From: Leucobacter sp. cx-328
GTDB lineage: Bacteria; Actinomycetota; Actinomycetes; Actinomycetales; Microbacteriaceae
Assembly: GCF_014530035.1 (NCBI RefSeq)
Contig: NZ_JACVMX010000001.1
Location: 558,001-622,000, forward strand
Reading direction: 5' to 3'
Length of the DNA: 64,000 bases
Of this stretch, positions 25,804 through 35,555 are shown piece after piece (the stretch's first letter is position 1; every line of letters starts with the position of its first letter). The position numbers and the translations under genes were made by a program. The notes beneath the pieces were generated by a model. That model was not told where the DNA came from. It searched no databases and saw only the letters and a list, made by a program, of their open reading frames with translations.

Positions 25804-28389
25804 ATGAATCTGGGAGCAGTCCTCGAGAACTCCAAGTTCACCGAGCCAGATGAGATTTTCGCTGCCTTCGAAGCCTGGGCGCTCGAAGAGCGTGGCCTGA
25901 GCCTCTACCCTGCCCAGGAAGAAGCAGTGCTGGGCATGACGCTCGGGTCGAACGTGATCCTGGCAACCCCGACCGGTACGGGCAAGTCCATGGTGGCGCT
26001 CGGCGCTCACTTCGCGGCGCTCGCTGAGGGGCGCCGTACCGTCTACACGGCGCCGATCAAGGCGCTCGTGAGCGAGAAATTCTTCGACCTGGTCGAGATC
26101 TTTGGTCCTGAGCGCGTGGGCATGGTGACCGGTGACGCGGCCATCAACCCTGATGCGCCGATCATCTGCTGCACGGCCGAGATTCTGGCGAATCTCGCGA
26201 TTCGTGACAAAGACGTCGACAACACTGAAGCTGGCGGCTTCACTCAGGTCGTCATGGACGAGTTCCATTACTACGCAGACTACGACCGCGGCTGGGCATG
26301 GCAGGTGCCGTTGTTGCTTATGCACGACGCTCAGTTCTTGCTTATGTCGGCAACGCTCGGTGATGTCACCGACCTGGCCGCTGATCTGGAAGACGCGACC
26401 GGTCGCGATGTTGAACTCGTGACAGGCGTTGAGCGCCCAGTGCCCTTGAGCTTCCGCTATGAGGTCGCACCAGCTCAGGAAGTTGTTGAGCAGTTGCTCG
26501 CTGATAAAGAGGTGCCTGTGTACCTCGTGCACTTCAATCAATCGCATGCCGTCGAGCAAGCACAAGCCCTGTCGAGCATCAAGATTGTAGACCGCGCAGG
26601 TCGCGATGAAATTGCAGCGGCAATTGGTGATTTCCGTTTCTCAGCTGGTTTTGGTCAGACCCTGTCGCGACTTATCCGCTCAGGCATCGGCGTACACCAC
26701 GCTGGCATGCTCCCCAAGTATCGCCGACTCGTTGAGCAGCTGGCACAGCGCGGCCTGTTGAAAGTCATCTGCGGCACCGACACACTTGGTGTGGGCATTA
26801 ACGTGCCGATCCGCACCGTACTCATCACCGCGCTCACGAAGTTTGACGGTGAAAAGATGCGCCGCCTGTCCGCTCGTGAGTTCCACCAGATTGCTGGCCG
26901 CGCAGGCCGCGCGGGTTACGACACCGAGGGCGACGTCGTTGCCCTTGCTCCCGAGCATGAGATCGAGAACGCGAAGTCTGCAGCGAAGGCGGCTGCGAAG
27001 TCAGCCGGTGGTAAAAAGGCGAAGCCAGTCAAGAAGAAGGCTCCGCCTCAGGGCTTCGTCGCTTGGAACGAGCAGACACTTGAGAAGCTCATCGCGTCAG
27101 AGCCGGAGCCGCTGGTGAGTCGCATGCGTGTGACTCACGCAATGGTGCTCGGCGTGATCGGACGCGGGGAAACCTGGCAGGGTGAAGCTCTCAACACGAT
27201 GCAGATGCTCATTTTCGACAGCCATGAACCAAAAGCGAAGCAGTTTGAGCATGCGCGTACTGCGATCAGTATCTTCCGTACGTTGCGCAACAGTGGCATC
27301 GTCGAGATCCATGAAGAGAATGGCGAAAAACTGCTGCGCCTCACCGTCGATTTGCAGGCGAACTTCGCGCTCAACCAGCCGCTCTCACCATTTGCAATTG
27401 CAGCGATCGAGCTCCTGGAGCCTGAGTCCGAGACATATGCGCTTGATGTCATCTCGGTGATTGAGTCGACCCTTGAAGATCCGCGTGCCATCCTGCGTGC
27501 GCAAGAGCACAAGGCGCGCGGCGAGGCAATCGGGGCGATGAAAGCAGATGGGGTTGAGTACGAGGAGCGTATGGAGCTACTCGAAGAGATCACCTACCCG
27601 AAGCCGCTCGAAGAGCTGCTTGGTGAGGCCTACGACGCCTACGTCCAGGAAGTCCCGTGGGCGCGTGATTACGAGCTGAAGCCGAAGTCGGTCGTTCGTG
27701 ACATGATCGAGCGTGCATTTGGGTTCCGTGACCTTGTCTCGTACTACGAGCTCGGCCGTGCGGAAGGCGGCGTACTCCGCTATCTCTCTGACGCGTATCG
27801 GACGTTCGAACGCACGATCCCTGAGAGCGCAAAGAACGAGCAGCTTGAAGAGCTCATCGAGTGGCTTGGCGAACTCGTGCGGCAGGTCGACTCGAGTCTT
27901 GTCGACGAATGGACAGCCGCGTTCAACCTCGAGCAGGGTGTTGACGCCGCTGCGATTGAGCAGGCCAACGAAGCTCGCGATTCCATCGCGCCGCCCACCG
28001 CCCGTAGCCTGCTTGCAAACGAGCGCGCATTCCTCGTGATGGTGCGCAACGCACTATTCCGACGTGTCCAGGCGGCATCGTTTGAGCGCTACAAGGAACT
28101 CGCTGAACTCGACGGCTCGCACGGTTTCGGTGAAGAGCAGTGGCGTGACGCACTTGACGCGTACTTCACTGAGTACGACGAGATTCTTATCGATTCGAAC
28201 GCTCGCAACGCTGCCCTGGTAGAACTCGATCGTGGAGACGACGTTTGGCGCTTCCGACAGGTGCTGCTTGATCCCAACGGCGATCGTGATTGGGGCATCG
28301 AAGGCGAAATTGATCTTGCGGAGTCTGAATCGCAAGGCGAGCCAGTGATTATCGTGCGACGCGTTGGCCCGCTGAGCGACGCGGCGTAG
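25804..28389 (+). CDS. Ski2-like DEAD/DEAH helicase with DUF3516 C-terminus
   Basis: An 861-aa SF2 helicase of the Ski2/Mtr4-like class. Motifs in order are LYPAQEEAVLGM (Q-like), ATPTGTGKSMVALGAHFAAL (Walker A), TAPIKALVSEKFFDL, VTGDAAINPDAPIICCTAEIL, VVMDEFHYYADYDRGWAWQ (DEFH box), LLMSATLGD, VHHAGMLPKYRRLVEQLAQRG, ICGTDTLGVGINVPIRTVL and HQIAGRAGRAGYDTEG. A Lys/Ala-rich linker (~395-415) follows. The C-terminal ~430 residues match the DUF3516 extension seen in many actinobacteria. The start has AGGAA upstream. RNA processing or decay is the expected role by family. It probably acts with the upstream DUF2130 protein (inference from adjacency). Confidence 0.88.
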   Translation: MNLGAVLENSKFTEPDEIFAAFEAWALEERGLSLYPAQEEAVLGMTLGSNVILATPTGTGKSMVALGAHFAALAEGRRTVYTAPIKALVSEKFFDLVEIFGPERVGMVTGDAAINPDAPIICCTAEILANLAIRDKDVDNTEAGGFTQVVMDEFHYYADYDRGWAWQVPLLLMHDAQFLLMSATLGDVTDLAADLEDATGRDVELVTGVERPVPLSFRYEVAPAQEVVEQLLADKEVPVYLVHFNQSHAVEQAQALSSIKIVDRAGRDEIAAAIGDFRFSAGFGQTLSRLIRSGIGVHHAGMLPKYRRLVEQLAQRGLLKVICGTDTLGVGINVPIRTVLITALTKFDGEKMRRLSAREFHQIAGRAGRAGYDTEGDVVALAPEHEIENAKSAAKAAAKSAGGKKAKPVKKKAPPQGFVAWNEQTLEKLIASEPEPLVSRMRVTHAMVLGVIGRGETWQGEALNTMQMLIFDSHEPKAKQFEHARTAISIFRTLRNSGIVEIHEENGEKLLRLTVDLQANFALNQPLSPFAIAAIELLEPESETYALDVISVIESTLEDPRAILRAQEHKARGEAIGAMKADGVEYEERMELLEEITYPKPLEELLGEAYDAYVQEVPWARDYELKPKSVVRDMIERAFGFRDLVSYYELGRAEGGVLRYLSDAYRTFERTIPESAKNEQLEELIEWLGELVRQVDSSLVDEWTAAFNLEQGVDAAAIEQANEARDSIAPPTARSLLANERAFLVMVRNALFRRVQAASFERYKELAELDGSHGFGEEQWRDALDAYFTEYDEILIDSNARNAALVELDRGDDVWRFRQVLLDPNGDRDWGIEGEIDLAESESQGEPVIIVRRVGPLSDAA

Positions 28390-28440
28390 CGAAGGCTTCG
28401 TGCACCCGGCGGGTGCGCCTCACGAGCTTCGAACAGACAG

Positions 28441-29172
28441 ATGAATAGGATGACGACCATGACGCTGACGCCAGAGCACTTCCTCGCAATCGCCGATCAT
28501 ACGCTTCTTGCGCCCGGTACGACACCGGACGAGCTTGCGGAGTTCATGGCGCAGGCGGTTGGTCTCGGTGTCACTCGTGTGTGCGTGAGCCCGTCATTGC
28601 TGCCAGTCGAAAAGCGCGGTCTTGAAATTGTGACGGTGGTGGGTTTCCCATCGGGAGCTCACCATTCATCAATCAAAGCTGCCGAGGCACGCCAGGCGAT
28701 CGCTGACGGTGCCGACGAGATCGACATGGTTGTGAACGCCGCATTCGCGCACACTGGTGACTGGGCTAGCTTGGAAGCCGAGATCCGGGCAGTTCGCGAG
28801 GAGGTGCCGGGGCCGCACGTGCTTAAGGTCATTCTTGAAACTGCAGCGCTTACACCAGATCAGATTCGTGCGGCGTGCAATGCTGCGGCTGCAGCCGGGG
28901 CTGACTTCGTGAAGACCTCCACCGGGTTCAGCCCCGCGGGTGGCGCGACCCTCGAGGCGGTACGAATCATGGCGCAAACCGTCGGTGTGGCCGGCGGTGG
29001 GGCGCTCGGAGTGAAAGCCTCAGGGGGCATTCGGACAGCCGACGACGCGCGAGCCATGTGGGAAGCCGGGGCTACACGGTTCGGAGTCTCTGCGACCGAG
29101 GCAATCATCGCGGGCTGGAGCGCAGGCGACGCAACCGCAACTGAAACACCTGCAGAACGGGCTGGCTACTAA
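28441..29172 (+). CDS. deoC: Deoxyribose-phosphate aldolase
   Basis: Cleaves 2-deoxyribose-5-phosphate to glyceraldehyde-3-phosphate and acetaldehyde in deoxynucleoside catabolism. It is a 243-aa class I aldolase (TIM barrel). Diagnostic motifs are [19 protein letters not shown] near the start, [33 protein letters not shown], the Schiff-base lysine in [15 protein letters not shown], and the second active-site lysine in [17 protein letters not shown]. Three in-frame ATGs occur (28441, 28450, 28459); the third has AGGA 8 nt upstream and may be the real one. It overlaps nearly into dtd (2 bp apart), so the pair is one transcript. Confidence 0.93.
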   Translation: MNRMTTMTLTPEHFLAIADHTLLAPGTTPDELAEFMAQAVGLGVTRVCVSPSLLPVEKRGLEIVTVVGFPSGAHHSSIKAAEARQAIADGADEIDMVVNAAFAHTGDWASLEAEIRAVREEVPGPHVLKVILETAALTPDQIRAACNAAAAAGADFVKTSTGFSPAGGATLEAVRIMAQTVGVAGGGALGVKASGGIRTADDARAMWEAGATRFGVSATEAIIAGWSAGDATATETPAERAGY

Positions 29173-29174
29173 AA

Positions 29175-29624
29175 GTGAAACTCGTGGTACAGCGCGCAAG
29201 CCGAGCGAGCGTCACTGTCGAAGGCGACATACTCGGCAGTTTTGACGAGCAGGGCCTCGTCGTGCTCGTGGGAGCGACCCACGAAGACACGCCTGAGACT
29301 GCGGCGCGTCTCGCAGAAAAGGTCTGGAATCTTCGGGTGCTCGACGACGAACAGTCGTGTGCGATGCGCAACGCACCCATCCTCGTCGTGAGCCAGTTCA
29401 CGCTATACGGTGACGTGCGGAAGGGCACCCGCCCTTCGTGGAGCAAGGCTGCGCCCGGGGCCGTCGCAGAGCCACTCGTCGATGCCTTCGCAGCTGCCCT
29501 TCGCGCGCAGGGCGCAACGGTCAACACTGGCCAATTTGGCGCCTACATGCAGGTCGAACTCGTCAACGACGGCCCGATCACCCTCGTGATCGACAGCGAC
29601 ATGTGGAGTGAGCCTCGCCGCTAG
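29175..29624 (+). CDS. dtd: D-aminoacyl-tRNA deacylase
   Basis: Removes mischarged D-amino acids (and glycine) from tRNA, as a dimer in the cytosol. 149 aa, the usual length. Conserved motifs are [17 protein letters not shown] at the N-terminus, the active-site [17 protein letters not shown], and the cross-subunit Gly-cisPro motif in [12 protein letters not shown]. The GTG start lies 2 bp past the deoC stop and is probably translated by coupling, as it has no strong ribosome site of its own. Confidence 0.93.
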   Translation: MKLVVQRASRASVTVEGDILGSFDEQGLVVLVGATHEDTPETAARLAEKVWNLRVLDDEQSCAMRNAPILVVSQFTLYGDVRKGTRPSWSKAAPGAVAEPLVDAFAAALRAQGATVNTGQFGAYMQVELVNDGPITLVIDSDMWSEPRR

Positions 29625-29642
29625 GCGATCCGCCCTACCCAG

Positions 29643-31187
29643 CTAGGCGGTGTCTTCATCGACCCAGTCCATTGACTTCGTTACGGCCTTCCGCCACTGC
29701 CTGAGCAGGCGGTCGCGTTCCTCAGCGGGAAGTTGCGGCTCCCAGCGTCGACCCTCCTGCCAGTTGCTGCGTAACTCGTCCGTGCTCTGCCAGAAGCCGA
29801 CCGCGAGGCCGGCCGCATACGCGGCACCGAGCGCGGTCGTTTCAGCCACTTGCGGCCGCACGACCGGCACCCCGAGCATGTCGGCCTGAAACTGCATGAG
29901 GGTATCGTTCGCGATCATGCCACCGTCGACACGCAGCTCAGTGAGCGCGATGCCCCCGGCCGCCAATACATCTGCGTTCACCGCGTCGAGTACGTCACGG
30001 GTCTGATACGCGACAGCTTCAAGTGCCGCGCGCGCAATATGGCCGCGATTCGAATACCGGGTCAGACCGACAATAGCCCCGCGAGCATCTGGACGCCAGT
30101 ATGGGGCAAACAGCCCAGAGAATGCCGGCACGAGATAGACGCCACCGTTGTCTGCCACGGTGCCGGCAAGCGGTTCTATTTCTGACGCGGCGCGGATCAG
30201 TCCAAGCTGGTCACGCAGCCACTGCACGAGCGAACCAGTGACGGCGATCGAACCCTCGAGTGCGTAGTGCGCGGGAGCGTCGCCCAGCTTGTAGGCGACC
30301 GTCGAGAGGAGGCCGTTGCCAGATTGTACGATCCGCTCGCCGGTCTGGAAAATGAGGAAGCAGCCGGTACCGTAAGTGTTTTTAGACTCACCAGCTGAGA
30401 ACGCGGCCTGCCCAAAAGTGGCCGCTTGCTGATCTCCGAGAATGCCAGCGATCGGAACGCCCCGGAGCAGCGACGAATCGGCAACCGTGCCGTAGACCTC
30501 TGAAGAAGAGCGGATTTCGGGCAGCATGCTGGGCGGAATATCGTACGCCGCAAGCAACTCATCGTCCCATGTGAGGGTCGCGAGATCCATGAGCATGGTG
30601 CGCGAGGCATTCGTCACGTCCGTTGCATGTACGCCGCCATTTGCGCCACCGCTGAGGTTCCAGAGCACCCAAGTATCGGTCGTGCCGAACAGCAGCTCGC
30701 CTTTCTCCGCGCGCGCCCGAGCGCCAGGAACCGCATCGAGGATCCACGCGATCTTTGACGCCGAGAAGTAGCTGGTGAGGGGGAGCCCGGTTCGTTCGCG
30801 GAAACGATCCGCGCCCAATGGTGACTGAGCGGCAAGCGCATCAACGAGCCCCTGTGTGCGAGTGTCTTGCCACACGATTGCGGGGTGAATGGGCTCGCCC
30901 GTTGCCCGATCCCAGACCACTGCGGTCTCGCGTTGGTTCGTGATGCCAATGGCTGCAATGTGTGCCTCGTTGAGTTCAGCCTTGCCGAGGGCAGTGCCAA
31001 TGACCTCTTGCACATTCGCCCAGATCTCGAGTGCATCGTGCTCAACCCATCCCGCCTGTGGCATGTGTTGGGTATGTTCACGCTGGCCAACCGACACGAC
31101 CTTGCCGGCGTGGTCGAACACGATCGCCCGGCTAGAAGTCGTGCCCTGGTCGATCGCGAGAACGTGCGTGGCCTTCGAATTCACCAT
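29643..31187 (-). CDS. glpK: Glycerol kinase
   Basis: Phosphorylates glycerol to sn-glycerol-3-phosphate with ATP. 514 aa, FGGY sugar-kinase family. It opens with [20 protein letters not shown] (phosphate 1 loop). It contains [36 protein letters not shown], the substrate-contacting [45 protein letters not shown], and the second signature [21 protein letters not shown]. The true start is ATG 31187, with GGAGGA 7 nt upstream; the open frame extends a further 120 codons into glpD without meaning. It is the second gene of a glpD-glpK operon, 4 bp after the glpD stop. Confidence 0.95.
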   Translation of the reverse strand: MVNSKATHVLAIDQGTTSSRAIVFDHAGKVVSVGQREHTQHMPQAGWVEHDALEIWANVQEVIGTALGKAELNEAHIAAIGITNQRETAVVWDRATGEPIHPAIVWQDTRTQGLVDALAAQSPLGADRFRERTGLPLTSYFSASKIAWILDAVPGARARAEKGELLFGTTDTWVLWNLSGGANGGVHATDVTNASRTMLMDLATLTWDDELLAAYDIPPSMLPEIRSSSEVYGTVADSSLLRGVPIAGILGDQQAATFGQAAFSAGESKNTYGTGCFLIFQTGERIVQSGNGLLSTVAYKLGDAPAHYALEGSIAVTGSLVQWLRDQLGLIRAASEIEPLAGTVADNGGVYLVPAFSGLFAPYWRPDARGAIVGLTRYSNRGHIARAALEAVAYQTRDVLDAVNADVLAAGGIALTELRVDGGMIANDTLMQFQADMLGVPVVRPQVAETTALGAAYAAGLAVGFWQSTDELRSNWQEGRRWEPQLPAEERDRLLRQWRKAVTKSMDWVDEDTA

Positions 31188-31191
31188 TCCG

Positions 31192-32925
31192 TCATCCTCC
31201 CACGCCAGGCTTACCGAGTGTGACTCGGTGCGCGTCCCGCAGTGTCGCGGTAGCGCGTTCGACTTCTTCCCGCTGCGTGTGTTCGTCCCAGCCGAGATCG
31301 GCTGCGACCGCGGCCGCAACCTCTGTGAGCGTCTCGGAAGTGACTCCGCCTCGGAACGCGAGTGACGTGCGGCGCAGCAGCAGGTCATCGAGGTGTACGA
31401 CGTGCTCAGATCGGGCGAGGAACGCGAGCTCCTCGCGGAAGTAGTCCGGGTGCGTGGCAATCGGCGTTGGGTCGCTCGGCAACGCGGCAAGCACCTCGCT
31501 TGCGCGCGTGCCGTACCGATCGAGCAGCATTTCGATCGTGAGACGATCATGCTGAGATCCCTGCTTCGCTACCCACAGCTTGCGAGCTGCAGGGCCGGTC
31601 GGGAAGCCAGCGCCGCCGCCGATGGGCGTGGTGCGGGTGTGGTTTCGGCGATCCGCACCCAGGAACGCGAGTGTCTCGTCAGCGAGGTGTTCTGCAAGCG
31701 CGCGGAACGTTGTCCACTTGCCGCCTACCAGGCTCAGCGTGCGTACCGACCCGAGCCAGCCGTGCTCGATGCGATAGTCGCGCGAGACAAACCCGGGCAG
31801 GGTGTCATCGTGACGGGGGAGCGGGCGCACGCCAGAAAAGGTGTAGACAATGTGTGAGCGATCGATGGTAATCGTTGGGAACACGTGAGCAACAAGGTCG
31901 AAGAAATAGTCAATTTCGGCGTCGGTGCAGACGTTTGTCGCGTCGGCCTTGGCTTCGATGTCGGTCGTACCTACGAGCACGCGGTCTTTCAGCGGGTAGA
32001 TCAGGACGATCCGGCCGTCTGAGTGCTCGAAGAAAATCTCGCGACCGGCTGTTGCTTCGAGGAGCTCGGGGTGATCGAGCACGATGTGCGAGCCCTTGGT
32101 GCCGCCCATGTACTGCGTCGGTCGGCCCAGTGCGGCGTTGGTGGCGTCAGTCCAGGGCCCGCTCGCGTTTACGATCGTGCGGGCGGTGAAGGAGAATTCG
32201 TCGCCCGTGACCGTGTCTCGAAGTATCGCCTTGCCATCTGTAAAGCCTGCAAGCGCGGTGTAATTCGCCGCGCGTGCGGTGGCATCTTCGGCGCCCGTGC
32301 CCGCGCCTGAGCCCGTAGTCAATCCGTCGGCCAACACATCGAGTGCGAGCCGCTCGGGGTCGTGCATCGATGCATCGTAGTAACTCGCCGTGTACTTGAC
32401 GCCTCCGTTCAGGCGAGGGAGCGCGCGGATCGATTGTGAACGACCGTGGAACTTATGGCGCGGAACCTGACCACCGTCACGTGAGAACGTGTCATAGATC
32501 AGGAGACCGATCTTGATGAGAACCGCCCCACGCTCGCGCGGCTTTCCGCGACCGTGTGTAATCAGGAGCCTGAACGGCGCAGTGATAATGCCGGAAAATG
32601 TCGAAAAGATCGGAATCGTCGTGAGGAGCGGTTTCACGTAGTGTGGGGCGTTCTTGATGAGTCGATTGCGCTCTTGCACTGCCTCGCGTACGAGTCTGAA
32701 TTCGCCGTTTTCCAGGTAGCGGATCCCGCCATGCACCATGTGACTCGAGGCGGCTGAAGCGCCTGACACGTAGTCATTCTGCTCAACCAGGGCAACATCG
32801 ATTCCCTGCAGTGCGAGTTCGCGGAAGGTAGCGAGGCCGTTGATGCCACCGCCGATAATGAGAACCTCGGCGTGCGGGCGCGCGCGAAGTGCAGTGAGAC
32901 GGTCGGAAGAATGCTTGGCAGTCAT
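31192..32925 (-). CDS. glpD: Aerobic glycerol-3-phosphate dehydrogenase
   Basis: FAD-dependent, membrane-associated oxidation of glycerol-3-phosphate to dihydroxyacetone phosphate, with electrons passed to quinone. 577 aa. The N-terminal Rossmann motif is [28 protein letters not shown], followed by [18 protein letters not shown] (FAD and substrate site). Further points are [52 protein letters not shown], and the C-terminal DAO_C-type helical domain. The start is ATG 32925, with AGGAG 10 nt upstream; the frame's earlier start at 33126 overlaps dinB. It is first in the operon with glpK. There is no glpF or regulator adjacent. Confidence 0.94.
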   Translation of the reverse strand: MTAKHSSDRLTALRARPHAEVLIIGGGINGLATFRELALQGIDVALVEQNDYVSGASAASSHMVHGGIRYLENGEFRLVREAVQERNRLIKNAPHYVKPLLTTIPIFSTFSGIITAPFRLLITHGRGKPRERGAVLIKIGLLIYDTFSRDGGQVPRHKFHGRSQSIRALPRLNGGVKYTASYYDASMHDPERLALDVLADGLTTGSGAGTGAEDATARAANYTALAGFTDGKAILRDTVTGDEFSFTARTIVNASGPWTDATNAALGRPTQYMGGTKGSHIVLDHPELLEATAGREIFFEHSDGRIVLIYPLKDRVLVGTTDIEAKADATNVCTDAEIDYFFDLVAHVFPTITIDRSHIVYTFSGVRPLPRHDDTLPGFVSRDYRIEHGWLGSVRTLSLVGGKWTTFRALAEHLADETLAFLGADRRNHTRTTPIGGGAGFPTGPAARKLWVAKQGSQHDRLTIEMLLDRYGTRASEVLAALPSDPTPIATHPDYFREELAFLARSEHVVHLDDLLLRRTSLAFRGGVTSETLTEVAAAVAADLGWDEHTQREEVERATATLRDAHRVTLGKPGVGG

Positions 32926-33016
32926 GGTCAATGATCTCCTCTGCTCGCGACAATGCGGCCGTAGGGCTGCTTTAAGCCTAGCGAGAGATGTCGGTCGTGT
33001 GTGGTGCAATAGAGGC

Positions 33017-34255
33017 ATGACGAAAACAGATCCTGCTTGGCGGCACGAAGCATCAATTCTGCACGCCGACATGGACTCATTTTTCGTCTCGGTTGAACTT
33101 CTTGAGCGACCTGAATTGATCGGCACACCGGTTGCTTCGGCGTTCGACGGTGAACGATCAGTGGTGTCGAGCGCGAGTTACGAGGCGCGGCGCTTCGGGG
33201 TGCGCTCCGCGATGCCGGTTGCGCGTGCAAAACAGTTGTGTCCGCAGATCGTTCTGATTCCGCCAGACATGTCGAAGTACGCGGCGGCTTCAAAGCAGAT
33301 CATGCAGATTTTCCGCGAGTTCACGCCGCTCGTCGAGCCGATCAGCGTCGATGAAGCCTTTCTCGACGTTGCCGGTTCGGTGCGGTTGTTTGGTTCGCCG
33401 GTCGAGATAGCCCGCCAGATCCGTGAACGAGTGCGCGAGCGCACCGGTCTGCCCGTCTCGGTCGGCCTCGCCGGTACGAAATTCATTGCCAAGCTTGCGT
33501 CGCAGCGTGCCAAGCCAGACGGTCTGCTTGAAATTCCACCAGCGCGCACTCTCGAGTTCCTACATCCTCTCCCAATTGGCGCCATGTGGGGCGTCGGAGC
33601 AGCGACCGAGCGGGCCCTCTCCGGGCGTGCAATCCACACCGTAGGTGAACTTGCCCGCGAGCCGCTTGAATCGCTCCGTCGCATCGTCGGCAACGCCAGC
33701 GCTGAAAAGCTGCACGCGCTCGCCAACGGTCGCGATGTGCGTTCGGTAAACACGACGCGTGTGGAGAAAAGCATCGGACACGAAGAGACATTTGCCGTTG
33801 ACGTTGCCGACCCCGTCGTACTCGAGCGCGAGCTGCTTCGGCTTTCAGCGAAGATCGGTGAGCGACTGCGTGACAAAGCGTTCGTTGCCCGCACAATCGC
33901 CATTAAAGTTCGGTGGTCGAGCTTTGAAACTGTCACGCGTTCAAAGACTCTCGCTGATCCGACAGACGCGACTCAGCGCATTTACAGAACCGCGAAAGAT
34001 CTCTTTGAAGAGTTTGGCGCTGCACGAAGGCCGGTTCGCCTCATCGGTGTGCGCGCAGAACAGCTCTCGCTCGGCGGCGGTGCTTCCACCGCGCTGTGGG
34101 ACGACGACGAGCAGTGGCGTGCGGTCGATCAGGCGGTCGATGAAGTGCGCGGTAAGTTTGCTGGTCTTGGACTCACCCCGGCAAGACTGCTTGGCGGCCG
34201 TGGCAAGGTCGTCGATCCGCGCTCTTTGCGCACCCCTGACAACCTAAATGAGTGA
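33017..34255 (+). CDS. dinB: DNA polymerase IV (Y family)
   Basis: Error-prone translesion polymerase, 412 aa. The palm carries the two metal sites: ILHADMDSFFVSVELLERPEL (first Asp) and PISVDEAFLDVAG (Asp-Glu). Between them are SYEARRFGVRSAMP and a nucleotide-binding KYAAASKQIMQIF. The thumb and little finger follow (GVGAATERALSGRAIHTVGEL; SIGHEETFAVDV; TIAIKVRWSSFETVTRSKTL). ATG 33017 is chosen; the frame upstream overlaps glpD's promoter and has no homology. A canonical C-terminal clamp-binding motif is not obvious, though ARLLGGRGKVV may fill the place. No LexA box was identified. Confidence 0.92.
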   Translation: MTKTDPAWRHEASILHADMDSFFVSVELLERPELIGTPVASAFDGERSVVSSASYEARRFGVRSAMPVARAKQLCPQIVLIPPDMSKYAAASKQIMQIFREFTPLVEPISVDEAFLDVAGSVRLFGSPVEIARQIRERVRERTGLPVSVGLAGTKFIAKLASQRAKPDGLLEIPPARTLEFLHPLPIGAMWGVGAATERALSGRAIHTVGELAREPLESLRRIVGNASAEKLHALANGRDVRSVNTTRVEKSIGHEETFAVDVADPVVLERELLRLSAKIGERLRDKAFVARTIAIKVRWSSFETVTRSKTLADPTDATQRIYRTAKDLFEEFGAARRPVRLIGVRAEQLSLGGGASTALWDDDEQWRAVDQAVDEVRGKFAGLGLTPARLLGGRGKVVDPRSLRTPDNLNE

Positions 34256-34295
34256 GCGAGTGTGCTGAGTCGCGAACGCTGAGCTCAGCGCTGGC

Positions 34296-34901
34296 CTACG
34301 CCATATGATCTGGCAAATCGTCAGAGACAGTTTCGTTTGCGTCGTCGTCGTGCAACACCTCGACGAGAACAACGATTGACTCGAGCAGACCAGCGAGCCA
34401 GTCATAGACCATGACGGTGCCACGGGTCTCTTCGTCATCAATGAGGGTGTCGTGATCTTCCTCTGACTCGATGCCAATGCGAGCCGCAAGGGCAATGCGC
34501 AGCGACGTGACCGTGCGGAGCCACGGAAGCAGGGTCGCCTCCGTGATGATGACCTCGATAGATGATTCTGGATCCGCGCGCCCGAGACCAAGATCACCAG
34601 TGACCTGCATGGCATCTTGCAGCTTGCGGTTAATAAGGCCTTGCTCGGTGACGCGGCGGAACTGCGCGGCGTCATCGGCGTCCTCAAACGCGTTGGGGAA
34701 GAGCGCCGCGAGCGCGGGATCTTCAGGGAGCTCGTCTGATCCGCCAACTTCGAGGCTCGCAAAGAGCGGGTCGGGATCAAGGGTCGTGCTGCTGTGGCTC
34801 TGAACAAGGCCAATCAGCTGACCGACGAGGTGGTCGAGCATGCTCGCCTCTTCGGCCTCGAGCATGAGTACCAATTCATCGCCGCTGGTGTACATTCGCA
34901 T
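34296..34901 (-). CDS. DUF2017 family protein
   Basis: A 201-aa cytosolic, acidic, mostly helical protein of the actinobacterial DUF2017 family. The N-terminus is typical, with LEAEEASMLDHLVGQLIGLV, and the middle carries LGRADPESSIEVIITEATLLPWLRTVTSLRIALAARIGI, the most conserved part. A final helical stretch MVYDWLAGLLESIVVLVEVL precedes an acidic tail. It starts 3 bp after clpS and is the last gene of a metallopeptidase-clpS-DUF2017 string. This order is conserved widely in actinobacteria, which suggests a function linked to ClpS and ClpC/ClpA proteolysis. Its biochemical role is unknown to me. Confidence 0.82.
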   Translation of the reverse strand: MRMYTSGDELVLMLEAEEASMLDHLVGQLIGLVQSHSSTTLDPDPLFASLEVGGSDELPEDPALAALFPNAFEDADDAAQFRRVTEQGLINRKLQDAMQVTGDLGLGRADPESSIEVIITEATLLPWLRTVTSLRIALAARIGIESEEDHDTLIDDEETRGTVMVYDWLAGLLESIVVLVEVLHDDDANETVSDDLPDHMA

Positions 34902-34904
34902 GGG

Positions 34905-35195
34905 CTAGCCGACCTTCTGAACGGTTGCGGTGAGACCGTAGCCGTGCATTGCTTCGACGTGCATTTCCATGGCTTCGCGACTCCCCTCGGCTACGGCTGC
35001 GCGCCCCTCGGTGTGCACCTTCAGCATGAGCTCTTCAGCTTGGTCCTGTGAGAATCCAAAGTAGGAACGAAACACGTAGCTTACGTACGTCATGAGATTG
35101 ATGGGATCGTCCCAGACGATTGTCTGCCACGGTTGCTCTGGAGTGAGCTGCGCGGAGTCTTGCGTCGACGCGGAACGCTCGGCGATTGCGACCAT
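34905..35195 (-). CDS. clpS: ATP-dependent Clp protease adaptor ClpS
   Basis: A 96-aa adaptor that hands N-degron substrates to ClpC/ClpA-ClpP. After a flexible N-terminal ~20 residues, the core shows [27 protein letters not shown] (the D-D-x-x-N-x-M-x-Y substrate pocket), then [28 protein letters not shown] and a final TATVQKVG strand. The pocket Asp pair and Met are present, so it should recognise bulky N-terminal residues. It begins at the base after the metallopeptidase stop and is followed by DUF2017. Confidence 0.93.
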   Translation of the reverse strand: MVAIAERSASTQDSAQLTPEQPWQTIVWDDPINLMTYVSYVFRSYFGFSQDQAEELMLKVHTEGRAAVAEGSREAMEMHVEAMHGYGLTATVQKVG

Positions 35196-35543
35196 CTATC
35201 CCCACCCCAATTCATGAATTCGTTCTTCGGTGATGCCGTAAAAGTGCGCGATCTCGTGCACGAGTGTGATTCTGATTTCAGCCACGAGTTCATCGAAGTC
35301 TGCACAGTGTTCGAGTAAATTCTTGCGGAACAAGATGATGCGGTCTGGTTCTTCACCGTACCCGTATATGCCGCGTTCTGCCACAGAGAAGCCCTCGTAG
35401 ATGCCGAGAACGTCACTGCCGTCATCTGGTTCGTCCTCGATGAGGAAGATCACGTTGTCGAGTTCGGCCATCATCTCGGGATGGAGAGAATCGAGTCCGT
35501 CGGCGACGAGCTCTTCAAACGATTCAGCGGAAACTTCGAGCAT
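35196..35543 (-). CDS. Zincin-type metallopeptidase family protein (HExxH)
   Basis: A 115-aa minimal metallopeptidase-fold protein. The zinc motif is LVHEIAHFYGITEERIHELG: two His and a Glu (HExxH) followed by a further potential ligand (His or Glu). Upstream lies IYEGFSVAERGIYGYGEEPDRIILFRKNLLEH, conserved in this COG3824-like group. The protein begins with an acidic segment (MLEVSAESFEELVADGLDSL). It is first in the operon with clpS and DUF2017. The start codon has TAGGGT 6 nt before it, so it is probably leaderless; that promoter overlaps the 3' end of the upstream monooxygenase gene. Substrate unknown. Confidence 0.85.
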   Translation of the reverse strand: MLEVSAESFEELVADGLDSLHPEMMAELDNVIFLIEDEPDDGSDVLGIYEGFSVAERGIYGYGEEPDRIILFRKNLLEHCADFDELVAEIRITLVHEIAHFYGITEERIHELGWG

Positions 35544-35549
35544 GGTCTC

Positions 35550-35555
35550 ACCCTA
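35550..35555 (-). promoter_or_regulatory. Probable -10 hexamer of a leaderless promoter
   Basis: TAGGGT on the minus strand, 6 nt before ATG 35543. It overlaps the stop codon of the upstream monooxygenase gene. Confidence 0.4.

Noticed and set aside
25414-26565. 383-codon minus-strand frame across the DUF2130/helicase junction
   Set aside because: It spans two genes on the other strand and shows no domain. Rejected as a shadow.
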